Positions 7,865 to 15,970 of a DNA stretch of 32,519 nucleotides are shown piece by piece. The stretch's first letter is position 1. Each line of letters opens with the position of its first letter. The notes beneath the pieces were generated by a model. The model saw nothing but the letters and a program-made list of their open reading frames with translations. It was not told where the DNA came from and did not search any database. Origin of the DNA: Oscillospiraceae bacterium. Lineage in GTDB: Bacteria; Bacillota_A; Clostridia; Oscillospirales; Oscillospiraceae. The stretch is from NCBI GenBank assembly GCA_021771675.1, contig JAETOP010000057.1:1-32519 (forward strand), written 5' to 3'. The position numbers were made by a program, and so were the translations under genes.

Positions 7865-8893
7865 ATGGCAAAAGTAATCACCTTCGGCGAGCTGATGCTT
7901 CGGCTCCAGCCCTACAACTATGAGCGCTTCGTCCAGTGCGACCATGTGGAATTCACCTTCGGCGGCGGCGAGGCCAACGTGGCGGTATCCCTGGCCAACT
8001 ATGGGCAGGATGTGGCCTATGTCACCAAGCTGCCCACCCACGCCATCGGTCAGGCGGCAGTGAACTCTCTGCGCCGCTACGGCGTAGACACCAGCAAGAT
8101 CGTCCGGGGCGGCGACCGGGTCGGCATCTACTTCAACGAGAAGGGTGCTTCCCAGCGTGGCTCCGTGTGCATCTACGACCGGGCTCATTCCGCCATTCAA
8201 GAGGCTCAGCCCTCCGACTTTGACTGGGACTCCATCTTCGAGGGAGCCGAGTGGTTCCACTTCACCGGCATCACCCCGGCCCTGGGGCCCAATGTGGTGG
8301 AGATCTGCCGTCAGGCTTGCAAGGCCGCCAAGGCCCATGGCTGCAAGATTTCCTGCGACCTGAACTACCGTGGCAAGCTGTGGACCCGTGCCCAGGCCAG
8401 AGAGGCCATGACCGATCTGTGCCAGTATGTGGACGTGTGCATCTCCAACGAAGAGGATGCCAAGGACGTGTTCGGCATTGAGGCGGAGGCCACCGACATC
8501 TACGGCGGCAGTCTGAACCACGAGGGCTACAAGTCCGTTGCCAAGCAGCTGGCCGACAAGTTCGGCTTTGAGATGGTTGCCATCACCCTGCGGGAGAGCC
8601 ACTCCGCCTTCGACAACGGCTGGAGCGCCATGTTGTACAACGTAGCCAAGGACGAGTACTGCTTCTCCAAGAAGTATGACCTGCACATCATCGACCGGGT
8701 AGGCGGCGGCGACAGCTTCGGCGGCGGCCTGATCTACTCCCTGATGAATGGCAAGAGCACCCAGGCGGCGGTGGAATTCGCAGTGGCTGCCTCCGCACTG
8801 AAGCACTCCATCGAGGGCGACTACAACATGGTCACCGTAGCCGAGGTGGAGAAATTAGCCGGCGGCGACGGCTCCGGGCGTATCCAGCGCTGA
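7865..8893 (+). CDS. kdgK: 2-keto-3-deoxygluconate kinase (PfkB family)
   Basis: Phosphorylates 2-keto-3-deoxygluconate with ATP to the substrate of the aldolase encoded upstream. The 342-residue ribokinase-fold protein shows the N-terminal GELMLRLQP and FGGGEANVAVSLANYG sugar-binding segment, SCDLNYRGKLW, and the C-terminal PfkB signature DRVGGGDSFGGGLIYSL containing the catalytic Asp. GAGD is the more common form; GGGD is seen here. A GGGAGGA site precedes the ATG. No uronate isomerase or dehydratase genes lie next to it, so the source of the substrate (pectin, glucuronides or ketogluconates) is not shown. Confidence 0.92.
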   Translation: MAKVITFGELMLRLQPYNYERFVQCDHVEFTFGGGEANVAVSLANYGQDVAYVTKLPTHAIGQAAVNSLRRYGVDTSKIVRGGDRVGIYFNEKGASQRGSVCIYDRAHSAIQEAQPSDFDWDSIFEGAEWFHFTGITPALGPNVVEICRQACKAAKAHGCKISCDLNYRGKLWTRAQAREAMTDLCQYVDVCISNEEDAKDVFGIEAEATDIYGGSLNHEGYKSVAKQLADKFGFEMVAITLRESHSAFDNGWSAMLYNVAKDEYCFSKKYDLHIIDRVGGGDSFGGGLIYSLMNGKSTQAAVEFAVAASALKHSIEGDYNMVTVAEVEKLAGGDGSGRIQR

Positions 8894-8978
8894 CCCAATA
8901 TGGTCGGGCGGGCATAATTCCCACGGGAATGGCCGATCATTGTTACCCCGCCATCCGCCCGGTTTCCTATTAACAGAT

Positions 8979-9030
8979 AAAGACTCGCACCGGCTCAGGA
9001 TGCAGCGGCATCCGGCTTGTGCGAGTCTTT
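8979..9030 (+). terminator. terminator of the eda-kdgK operon
   Basis: AGACTCGCAC (8981-8990) pairs perfectly with GTGCGAGTCT (9019-9028); an inner GGATGC/GCATCC stem stacks inside. Flanking A and T residues extend the stem and a T-rich CTTTCATTT follows. Confidence 0.8.
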
Positions 9031-9139
9031 CATTTGTAATCGGCATTGCCATAAATTCTTATACTAATTCTTGATAAAAAGATTTAATCAGCAGCGTAGG
9101 GATATTGGCGCAAGACAAGGCAGAGGAACGCAAGCCATA

Positions 9140-9173
9140 CTGTATGTATGGCAAGTGACGATAACGCCGTATT
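9140..9173 (+). repeat. left 34-bp direct repeat inside MITE-B
   Basis: Begins CTGTATGTATGGCAAGTGAC and ends at CGCCGTATT. It differs from the right copy at one position (A here, T there, in GGCAAG versus GGCTAG) and marks the left edge of the captured segment. Confidence 0.9.
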
Positions 9174-9404
9174 TTTCTGCTGTACGCACCATACTCTTCA
9201 TCCCAAACCCATGCCAGTCCGGGTCGGCGCTGGTCTGGGGAATTCCGTCGACAAACCGAATGTCTCCATTGCAGGGATTTTCCACATGGATGGTGATGAT
9301 ATTGTTCTCCTGATTGGCGGAAAGCAGGATGTAGCGTTCCTGCCCTTCCGGTATGGAGGACACGGCGTTGATTGCGTTGGTCAGCGCATTATTGAACAGG
9401 GTAT
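9174..9404 (-). pseudogene. fragment of a GHKL (AgrC-like) sensor histidine kinase ATPase domain
   Basis: The minus strand reads without a stop through about 76 codons that match the ATP-binding domain of GHKL kinases. They run from the N-box segment DTLFNNALTNAINAV, through LLSANQENNIITIHVEN, to the G-box-like WHGFGMKSMVRTAEKYG. Both ends stop abruptly at the 34-bp repeats; the N-terminal sensor region, the phosphoacceptor part and the rest of the ATPase are missing. Beyond the left repeat the frame continues into element sequence that is not kinase-like. It is a piece of a gene carried in a mobile element, not a functional gene; identification rests on the motifs. Confidence 0.75.
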
Positions 9405-9438
9405 CTGTATGTATGGCTAGTGACGATAACGCCGTATT
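9405..9438 (+). repeat. right 34-bp direct repeat inside MITE-B
   Basis: Second copy of the 34-base repeat, followed by the right half of the element (TTGCGTCAATAGACC and onwards to the terminal repeat). Confidence 0.9.
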
Positions 9439-9491
9439 GCGTCAATAGACCAAGCTGATATTAAAGATTTTAATCAAGAATTAGTATAAGG

Positions 9492-9648
9492 AAGCTCTGA
9501 TTAAATCGGCAAGAGCAGGCAGCAGAAGATTTTGGCTCAGCCGAAAGTTCTGAAAATGGAGGAATACTGTATGTATTTCCCATTTTCAGAACTGCGCGGA
9601 TGGGGCAAAAGATTCGCTGCCCTGCCGCAGGCGATTTATTCAGAGTTT
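9492..9648. mobile_element. MITE-A copy 2, 157-bp hairpin element
   Basis: Same length and layout as the copy at 6600-6756: starts AAGCTCTGATTAAATCG, ends CGATTTATTCAGAGTTT, with a central stem near 9546-9597. Differences between the copies are often paired, preserving the fold. Flanking bases (GTATAAGG and CCTAAGAG) do not form a clean duplication, probably because MITE-B abuts its left side. Its right end supplies the stop codon of the adjacent esterase gene. Confidence 0.85.
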
Positions 9649-11162
9649 CCTAAGAGTCCGGTATGAAAACTTGTGAGAAATTCTGTGACATCATTTTTAA
9701 TTGTACTTCTCATGCCGGGCTTCAGGAATCCCATGGCCATTGGACAATCCTGGGAATACGGCTTCCACGGCAGCAGTTCCCCTTTCCCGTTGGGATTTCC
9801 ATACGTAAAGAAATTTGAAAAGTACTTGTTGAATGTTATCGCAATGTCGTAATCCTCTCCATTAAATGGAATCTGACCGTGATTCAGCGTTACAAACTGA
9901 TAGGCAATCAGATTCCCATGGGTCGTCCCCATCGTACTGCCGGGCGCAGGCTTATCAAAGACATAGCAGAACGTTTTGTCCTTGCGTCCGTTTTTATTTT
10001 GAACAATACCAAATGCTTCAACCGCCGAATGCTTGTAATAAGCACGTGTTTTGTACATGAATTCCTTTTCATCCTGTCCTCTGGCGATGTCGATCCACTC
10101 TTTGGCATGTTTCCCGTAAACGGCGTTGGCCTGATCTACAAATTCTTGAGAACTGGGCTTTTTTGACTCTCTGTCCGGGGGTGTTTCATCCCCATCACAT
10201 CCAATGATATATGGGATGTCGTGATTCTTGCCCTGCTGCTGAAGTACATGCAGATAATCGGTCAACAGGAATCCGTCGATGCAGGGCTTAAATCTCATTG
10301 TGTCATTTGTTTCTCTCTCAAAATCCAGCAAGAGATCTCTCAGTTTGTCTTCCGGCACAGCCCTGGCCTGCTCCAAACTGGTAAATCCGGCAAACTCAAA
10401 AAATCTCTCGCCAAATTTCTCTGCCTGCTTTATGGGCAGCGGCCAAACCTTCGGATTGTCTCCGGTTCCACCCCCGCTTTGCAGGATGGCACTGAATATA
10501 TCCCCTCTGACCATTTCACTGCAGGTCAGGATTCCCGCGAAAACGCCGCCTGACGAATGCCCAAAAATGGAGATTCTTTCAGGATCTCCGCCGAACGAAG
10601 CGATATTGCTCTTGAGCCATTTGATAGCGGCGACAATATCCATCATTCCATAATTGCCCGCTCCAACGGGATCCTCCTTCGTCAGTTCCGGATGCTGCAT
10701 AAACCCAAATCCGTTCAGACGGAAGTTGACCGTCACCAAAATAACGCCATTTTGAGCAAATTTGATCCCATCATAGATACTTCTGCAGGAATAACCCCGG
10801 ACAGACCCGCCGCCGAAAATCGAGACCGCTACAGGCAGCTTTTCACCCGGCTCATTTGCGGGTGTCCAGATATTCAGGTACAAGCAATCCTCGCTCATGG
10901 GAATGTACTCGTCTACCTCGCCAATTTTCTGGAACGAATCACGATTTGCGGCATTTCCCCCACGGCCCTGCATTGGCGCAGGAGGTAACTTATTTGCATG
11001 CAGGACGCCCTGCCAATCTTTTGCAGGCTGCGGACTCCTCCAACGGTTTTTCCCAACCGGCGGCGCAGCATAGGGTATGCTGTAAAACACAGAGACATTG
11101 GGATTTTCCGTGGCGATGCCTCGCACCTCGCCATTTTTAACTTTCGTTTGTATGATTGCCAT
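9636..11162 (-). CDS. carboxylesterase type B (para-nitrobenzyl esterase-like)
   Basis: Serine hydrolase of the alpha/beta fold acting on carboxylic esters; 508 residues with no signal peptide, so cytoplasmic. Visible are SEDCLYLNIWTPA, the oxyanion segment FGGGS (most relatives have HGGG), the nucleophile elbow GHSSGG with Ser203, GCDGDET in the region of the catalytic acid and TTHGNLIAYQF with the probable catalytic His. GGAGG precedes the ATG by 7 bases. It is the last gene of the island operon, 287 bases after the binding-protein gene. Its final residues (Asn-Ser-Glu) and stop are encoded by MITE-A copy 2, so the original C-terminus has been replaced. The true substrate is unknown. Confidence 0.9.
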   Translation of the reverse strand: MAIIQTKVKNGEVRGIATENPNVSVFYSIPYAAPPVGKNRWRSPQPAKDWQGVLHANKLPPAPMQGRGGNAANRDSFQKIGEVDEYIPMSEDCLYLNIWTPANEPGEKLPVAVSIFGGGSVRGYSCRSIYDGIKFAQNGVILVTVNFRLNGFGFMQHPELTKEDPVGAGNYGMMDIVAAIKWLKSNIASFGGDPERISIFGHSSGGVFAGILTCSEMVRGDIFSAILQSGGGTGDNPKVWPLPIKQAEKFGERFFEFAGFTSLEQARAVPEDKLRDLLLDFERETNDTMRFKPCIDGFLLTDYLHVLQQQGKNHDIPYIIGCDGDETPPDRESKKPSSQEFVDQANAVYGKHAKEWIDIARGQDEKEFMYKTRAYYKHSAVEAFGIVQNKNGRKDKTFCYVFDKPAPGSTMGTTHGNLIAYQFVTLNHGQIPFNGEDYDIAITFNKYFSNFFTYGNPNGKGELLPWKPYSQDCPMAMGFLKPGMRSTIKNDVTEFLTSFHTGLLGNSE

Positions 11163-11200
11163 CTTCTAACCTCCAGGAACGGGAACTGATACTGTTTCCA

Positions 11201-11221
11201 GATAAAATGTAAAATTTTATC
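11201..11221. repeat. palindrome upstream of the 9636-11162 esterase gene
   Basis: GATAAAAT (11201-11208) and ATTTTATC (11214-11221) form perfect 8-base arms around GTAAA, about 40 bases before the esterase start. It could be a protein-binding site or a small hairpin; the sequence does not match the ROK-type operators at 19616 and 19911. Confidence 0.45.
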
Positions 11222-11348
11222 CGGAAGGCATCACCTGACGGCGTTGGGCCAAATCAGGCCGTATCACACACTGAGCTTCAATGAAAATGCCGCAAAGGCA
11301 CTTCAACTGAAGTTCAGTATAATGACTTTTCGTTTTACTGCGCTTTGG

Positions 11349-11422
11349 GGACATGGTTTGCAGGCTTTCTCCAAAATGCCGTGCTGCGACTTCATTCTAT
11401 CAAAGCGCTGCAAACCATGTCC
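11349..11422. repeat. long inverted repeat in the binding protein-esterase gap
   Basis: A 15-bp perfect stem (GGACATGGTTTGCAG at 11349-11363 with its complement at 11408-11422) extends by GCTTT/AAAGC after a bulge. On the plus strand it is followed by a TTTTT run; on the minus strand, the direction of the operon, it has no U-tail. It may act as an intra-operon processing or attenuation structure between the two genes, or be an element remnant. Confidence 0.6.
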
Positions 11423-11449
11423 TTTTTACGCCTTTTTCAATTGGGCAGC

Positions 11450-13081
11450 TTATTCAAAGTAGCACCAAGACCACACGGACTTATTGCCATTCTTATAGAA
11501 GCCCTTAATGCTGGAATTGTACAGATAGATGTCGCCATAGGAACGCAGGGGAACCGTAAAGGCATTATCCACGAAAATCTTCTGCGCCTCTGAGTAAATC
11601 TTCATTCTCTCGTTAATATCCAGCGTCACCTTTGCCTTGTCGAGCAGTTCGCTGTATTCCCATGCCTCGGGGATCTCATAATAATGGGAGATTTCTCTGA
11701 CGCCGGGAGCGCTGTTGTTTGCGTGAGTCTGCAAGCTCAGTACGGGGCCGGCCTCGCAGTCCATTCCCTGCTGGGCAACAAACAGATCCCATCCTTCTGT
11801 CGAGCGAACAATCGGGCCGTAAATCGCAAGCTCATAAATGTGAATGTTAATGTCAATATTGGAAGCCTTAAGCATATTCTTCAGATGCTCAAAGCAAGTC
11901 TGCATCTGAGGATAGCTTACAGCCTCAAGGGTAATTCCGTCGGGGTAGCCCGCCTCTGCCAGCAAAGCCTTCGCCTTTTCAGGATTATACTCATAAACAG
12001 GATTGTCATTCAGTTCCTTATCATGGCCGGGTGCATCCCTGGGGACATAAGTGTTCAGCACGGCGCCGATGCCCTCGAATCCGCCCTTAATAAATGCTTC
12101 CTTATCAACCGCATAGTTCAGGGCCTGGCGCACTCTCAGATCAGTCGTGGGGCCTTCCGCACAGTTCAGCCACATAATGCTTCCACGGAACTCGGGAGAC
12201 AGATAAGCTGCAATCTTCCCATCAGGGTTATTCAGCGCCTTTTCAATATCCGATGCGGGTGCGGTCATCGCAAAATCAATGCCGCCTGTCTCGAGCTCAA
12301 TCATCAAAACAGAGGGTTCACTGATGATTCTGCAAATGATATTTTTCAGATAGCCCTTCTGTCCCCAATAATCGTCGAATCTCACCGTGGTCAGACTGTC
12401 ATTCTCCACATATTCAACGAGCTTATAAGGTCCGGTACCGATCATCTGATCCGAATAGTTGCCTTCGTTCTCAATCATCCATTCCTTGTTGAAGATATAA
12501 ATTCTGATCATATTGACCAGCGGATAACCGCAGGGCTCATTAAACGGGATATAGACCGTTGTATCATCAAGGGCCTTGATGTTTTCAAAATCCACGTAGT
12601 TCAAAGAGCTCTTCTGTCTGCTCTTGGAAAACAGGTCCAGGGAGAAGAGGTAATCATCAATCGTCAGTTCAGCACCGTTATGGAACTTGACGCCCTTCCG
12701 AATATCAAATGTCATAGACATTGCGTCATCCGCAATAACCACATTTTCGCACAGCCAGGGCTGGGGAAGGCCATCCTGGCCGGTGACGAACAGGCTCTCC
12801 AGGAACAGCTCCTGAACCCAGCCCTGATCGCCGCCGCCGCCCTCATAGGGATTCATGGTTACGATGTCAACTGTTCTGCCGATGACCATGGTATCTTTCG
12901 AGCTTTTGATCGGCGTGTTCCCCTCCGGCTCCTGGGGACTTGTGGTCTGCGGATCATTCTTACCGGATGCCGCTGTCGTTTCCTGCGCTGCCTTTACCTC
13001 GGTATCCGTTTTGGCGCACCCTACCAAAGCAAAAACCAATACGAGCACCAAGAACATCGCAAAAATTCTTTTTCCGTTCAT
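11450..13081 (-). CDS. peptide/nickel-type ABC transporter substrate-binding lipoprotein (SBP_bac_5)
   Basis: Extracytoplasmic ligand-binding component of the DppB/C/D/F-like importer encoded just upstream. Residues 1-21 form a lipoprotein signal peptide with lipobox ALVGC and the lipidated Cys22. A Thr/Ser/Pro-rich linker follows, then a family 5 binding domain (TFDIRKGVKFHNGAELTIDD is the diagnostic block; TGPYKLVEY and RQALNYAVDKEAF follow). 543 residues is the normal size. AAGGAG lies 8 bases before the ATG. Family 5 proteins bind peptides but also oligosaccharides, nickel and other ligands; the ROK regulator and two esterases nearby make a non-peptide ligand plausible (inference). Confidence 0.93.
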   Translation of the reverse strand: MNGKRIFAMFLVLVLVFALVGCAKTDTEVKAAQETTAASGKNDPQTTSPQEPEGNTPIKSSKDTMVIGRTVDIVTMNPYEGGGGDQGWVQELFLESLFVTGQDGLPQPWLCENVVIADDAMSMTFDIRKGVKFHNGAELTIDDYLFSLDLFSKSRQKSSLNYVDFENIKALDDTTVYIPFNEPCGYPLVNMIRIYIFNKEWMIENEGNYSDQMIGTGPYKLVEYVENDSLTTVRFDDYWGQKGYLKNIICRIISEPSVLMIELETGGIDFAMTAPASDIEKALNNPDGKIAAYLSPEFRGSIMWLNCAEGPTTDLRVRQALNYAVDKEAFIKGGFEGIGAVLNTYVPRDAPGHDKELNDNPVYEYNPEKAKALLAEAGYPDGITLEAVSYPQMQTCFEHLKNMLKASNIDINIHIYELAIYGPIVRSTEGWDLFVAQQGMDCEAGPVLSLQTHANNSAPGVREISHYYEIPEAWEYSELLDKAKVTLDINERMKIYSEAQKIFVDNAFTVPLRSYGDIYLYNSSIKGFYKNGNKSVWSWCYFE

Positions 13082-13144
13082 ATCATTTTCTCCTTCTTAT
13101 TTTTTTACTGTTTTTCAACAGCATTTCAACAAGTGATTCCTGTT

Positions 13145-14089
13145 TCAGTCATACAAATGGCAGGCTACAAAATGGTTGGGCGACACTTCTTTCAGCTGCG
13201 GACTCTCCTCAAAGCACCTTTTACATGCGTGGTTACAGCGAACGGCGAACCTGCAGCAATCCTTCGGATTGATCGGAGAGGTGATTTCACCCTTTAGCAC
13301 AATCCTGTCCCTTTTGTGGTGAATATCCGCCTTGGGAACAGCCGAGATCAGTGCTTGCGTGTACGGATGGAGCTGCTCACGAAACAGCGCCTTTGTATCA
13401 CTCATCTCCACGATTTTCCCCAAATACATCACAATAATCCAATTTGAGATGTATTTAATCACCGACAGGTCGTGGGTGATAAACAGATAGGTTAGCTGTC
13501 TTTGCTCCTGCAGGTCCAGCATCAGGTTAAGGATTTGGGCCTGAATGGAAACGTCCAAAGCAGATACCGGTTCATCGCAGATCACCAGCTGCGGGTCCAG
13601 CGTCAATGCTCTTGCGATGCCAATTCTCTGCCGCCGTCCCCCGTCCAATTCATGCGGATAGGAATTATAGAGCCGCCTTGCAAGCCCCACCGTATCCATC
13701 ATCTGTAAAACCCGTTCTTCAATCTGGGCAGAATTCAGTCCGCCGGCAACCAGGTATGGCTCACCGATGGCATCCGCAATTGTTTTTCTCGGGTCCAGTG
13801 AGGCATATGGATCCTGAAAAATCATCTGAATCTTTTTCCTCAACTGAATCAGGTCTTTTCCAGCTGCATGGGTTATCTCATTGTTCTCAAAAAATATTCT
13901 GCCCTCTGTACTGTCCAGCAGCCTGACGATCAATCTGCCCAGGGTAGATTTACCGCATCCTGACTCGCCAACAACACCGAGCGTCTGCCCTTTTTCCACT
14001 GAGAATGAAACATCATCAACCGCATGCAGCTGTCCGTGGGGCGTCTGGAAATACTTCTTCAGGTTCTGAACTTCTAGTATTGTACTCAT
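13145..14089 (-). CDS. oligopeptide-type ABC transporter ATP-binding protein (DppF/OppF-like)
   Basis: One of the two ATPases powering the importer. The 314-residue protein has Walker A GESGCGKST, Q-loop IFQDPYASLDPR, Walker B LVICDEPVSALD and the C-terminal oligopeptide-transporter extension with the cysteine cluster (CCRFAVRCNHACKRCFEESP). The ABC signature reads LDGGRRQR rather than LSGGQ, a variant known in this branch of Dpp/Opp ATPases. Its start is 4 bases after dppD-like ends, and the stop codon of that gene is part of the GGAGGT ribosome binding site. Confidence 0.93.
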   Translation of the reverse strand: MSTILEVQNLKKYFQTPHGQLHAVDDVSFSVEKGQTLGVVGESGCGKSTLGRLIVRLLDSTEGRIFFENNEITHAAGKDLIQLRKKIQMIFQDPYASLDPRKTIADAIGEPYLVAGGLNSAQIEERVLQMMDTVGLARRLYNSYPHELDGGRRQRIGIARALTLDPQLVICDEPVSALDVSIQAQILNLMLDLQEQRQLTYLFITHDLSVIKYISNWIIVMYLGKIVEMSDTKALFREQLHPYTQALISAVPKADIHHKRDRIVLKGEITSPINPKDCCRFAVRCNHACKRCFEESPQLKEVSPNHFVACHLYD

Positions 14090-14093
14090 TCCC

Positions 14094-15071
14094 CTACCTC
14101 CGCTGTTTCAAAGGATAAAAACACCGCACTTTATGTTCCCCGCCGACATCCATCAGCTCCGGGGCCCGCTCTCTGCACTGATCCGTTGCATGGGGGCACC
14201 GGGGGGAGAACTTGCAGCCATGGGGCAGATTTATCGGGTCCGGCATCATTCCTTCAATCGGTTTCAGACGTTTCGCATCACCGGCAACATCAGGCAGCGA
14301 ATTGAACATACCCACCGTATACGGATGAGAGGTATAATCATAAATATCCTCTGTGGTGCCGTATTCCACGATCTCACCCGCATAAATCACCGCCACCTTC
14401 TGGCACATTTCCGCAACCACACCCAAGTCATGGGTAATCAGCAGCAGCGAGGTTCCGCTCTTCTGCTTCAGTTCCTCCATCAGGCTGAGAATCTGTGCCT
14501 GAATGGTCACATCAAGAGCGGTGGTGGGTTCATCGGCAATCAGCAGCTCCGGGGAGCAGGCCAGCGCCATGGCAATCACAATTCTCTGCTTCATGCCGCC
14601 TGAAAACTGGTGCGGGTACTCATTGTACCGCTCTGACGGAATCCCGACCATTTCCATCATGTCGCAGGCCATTTTTACAAGGTCTGCTTTCGATTTATTT
14701 TTATTATGCAATTTCAGAACTTCAAAAATCTGAAAGCCGACCGTATCGATGGGGTTTAACGCTGTCATGGGGTCCTGGAAAATCATCGACAGCTCTGCTC
14801 CTCTGATCTTGCGCATCTGTTTCTCGGTAATTTTCAGGATGTCACTTCCGCAATATTTTATTTCGCCCTGGGTAATAACTCCTGGGGGGTCCGGAATCAG
14901 CCGCATGATGCTGAGAGCAACCGTTGTCTTTCCGGCGCCGGTTTCCCCAACGAGCCCCAACGACTCTCCTTTGTTTAAGACCAGGCTCAGGCCATTGACA
15001 GCCTTGCACACGCCTTCATCGGTTCGATACTCGACAAACAAATTATTGATTTCAAGTACTTTATTATCCAT
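14094..15071 (-). CDS. oligopeptide-type ABC transporter ATP-binding protein (DppD/OppD-like)
   Basis: Second ATPase of the importer, 325 residues. Walker A is GETGAGKTT, the Q-loop IFQDPMTALNP, the signature FSGGMKQR and Walker B LLIADEPTTALD, followed by the H-loop TLLLITHD-type segment. The C-terminus has the Opp-type cysteine motif (CKFSPRCPHATDQC), which in relatives binds an iron-sulfur cluster. AGGAGGATAT precedes the ATG. It forms a heterodimer with the DppF-like protein by analogy with the family. Confidence 0.93.
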   Translation of the reverse strand: MDNKVLEINNLFVEYRTDEGVCKAVNGLSLVLNKGESLGLVGETGAGKTTVALSIMRLIPDPPGVITQGEIKYCGSDILKITEKQMRKIRGAELSMIFQDPMTALNPIDTVGFQIFEVLKLHNKNKSKADLVKMACDMMEMVGIPSERYNEYPHQFSGGMKQRIVIAMALACSPELLIADEPTTALDVTIQAQILSLMEELKQKSGTSLLLITHDLGVVAEMCQKVAVIYAGEIVEYGTTEDIYDYTSHPYTVGMFNSLPDVAGDAKRLKPIEGMMPDPINLPHGCKFSPRCPHATDQCRERAPELMDVGGEHKVRCFYPLKQRR

Positions 15072-15079
15072 ATATCCTC

Positions 15080-15967
15080 CTAATTTTTCAAACGAGGATC
15101 AAGTGCATCCCGCAGCCCATCGCCCAAAACATTTAACGAGAATACCGCAAGCATAATAAACACCCCGGGGAAGGTGATAATCCACCAATAGTCACGAATA
15201 TACACTCTCGCTGAGGAAATCATCGTGCTCCATTCCGGAGACGGGGGTTGCGCTCCCAATCCCAGGAAGCTCAATCCGGCTGCGTTCAAAATTGCACCGG
15301 CAATGCTCAAGGTGGACTGAATGATGATCGGCGCTGAAACATTGGGAATAACATGATGGAACAGTATTCTGAAATCAGAGGCATTGATCATCTTTGCGGA
15401 TTCAACATACTCCTGCCCTCGCATTGCCAAAACCGGTCCACGGACAATTCTTGCGAAACGCGGGACATTTGCAATACCGACAGCAATCATAACATTAAAA
15501 ATACTCGGTCCAAGGGTTGCGGCAATCGCAATTGCCAGCAAAATGCCCGGAATTGCCATAAAGGAGTCCATGCCCCTCATGATGATGTTGTCCCAAATCC
15601 CACCGTAATAGCCAGCTATGACACCCAGAATGACGCCGAGTGTGGCACCGATACCAACGGAAACGAGTCCCATTGTCAGCGTGATTCTTCCGCCATAGAC
15701 AACACGAACCAGAATGTCTCGTCCAAGATTATCGGTTCCGAAGGGATGGGCCAGGCAGGGGGCTCTGAAGCTGTTGTCAATATCCTGGGCATCATAACCA
15801 CAGGGGAATAAAACCCCGGCAAAGCAAGCCAGAAAAACCAGCAGCGTGATGATGGTAAGTCCCACCATTGCCAGCCTGTTTCTTTTCAATCTTTTCCAGA
15901 TTTCCCAAAGCCGCCTTAACTTTTTACTTTTCTTCCATCGGCTAGGGGCTGAAGTCTTTGCTTTCAT
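15080..15967 (-). CDS. oligopeptide-type ABC transporter permease (DppC-like)
   Basis: Membrane subunit of the importer, 295 residues. A basic cytoplasmic N-terminus leads into a first membrane helix (LAMVGLTIITLLVFLACF), then the OppC_N-type segment (HPFGTDNLGRDILVRVVYGG) and a set of further helices. The EAA-like coupling loop appears as YVESAKMINASDFRILFHHVIPN. It begins 3 bases after the DppB-like gene stops. Confidence 0.93.
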   Translation of the reverse strand: MKAKTSAPSRWKKSKKLRRLWEIWKRLKRNRLAMVGLTIITLLVFLACFAGVLFPCGYDAQDIDNSFRAPCLAHPFGTDNLGRDILVRVVYGGRITLTMGLVSVGIGATLGVILGVIAGYYGGIWDNIIMRGMDSFMAIPGILLAIAIAATLGPSIFNVMIAVGIANVPRFARIVRGPVLAMRGQEYVESAKMINASDFRILFHHVIPNVSAPIIIQSTLSIAGAILNAAGLSFLGLGAQPPSPEWSTMISSARVYIRDYWWIITFPGVFIMLAVFSLNVLGDGLRDALDPRLKN

Positions 15968-15970
15968 AAG

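Larger units (their letters stand above)
9062..9486. mobile_element. MITE-B, 425-bp element carrying a captured gene fragment
   Basis: Terminal inverted repeats TACTAATTCTTGAT (9062-9075) and its complement (9473-9486) are flanked by TA on both sides (9060-9061, 9487-9488), the pattern of IS630/Tc1-mariner-type insertion. The inverted similarity continues inward. A 34-base direct repeat (9140-9173 and 9405-9438, one mismatch) brackets a 231-base segment that reads as part of a GHKL histidine kinase. Without the insert and one repeat the element would be about 160 bp, an ordinary MITE size. It has no transposase. Confidence 0.8.

Noticed and set aside
7814..8806. 330-codon minus-strand open frame
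   Set aside because: Antisense to kdgK, which has the full PfkB signature, a ribosome binding site and a terminator.
11684..13297. 537-codon plus-strand open frame
   Set aside because: Antisense to the substrate-binding lipoprotein gene and extends into the next gene; no signal, motif or ribosome binding site.
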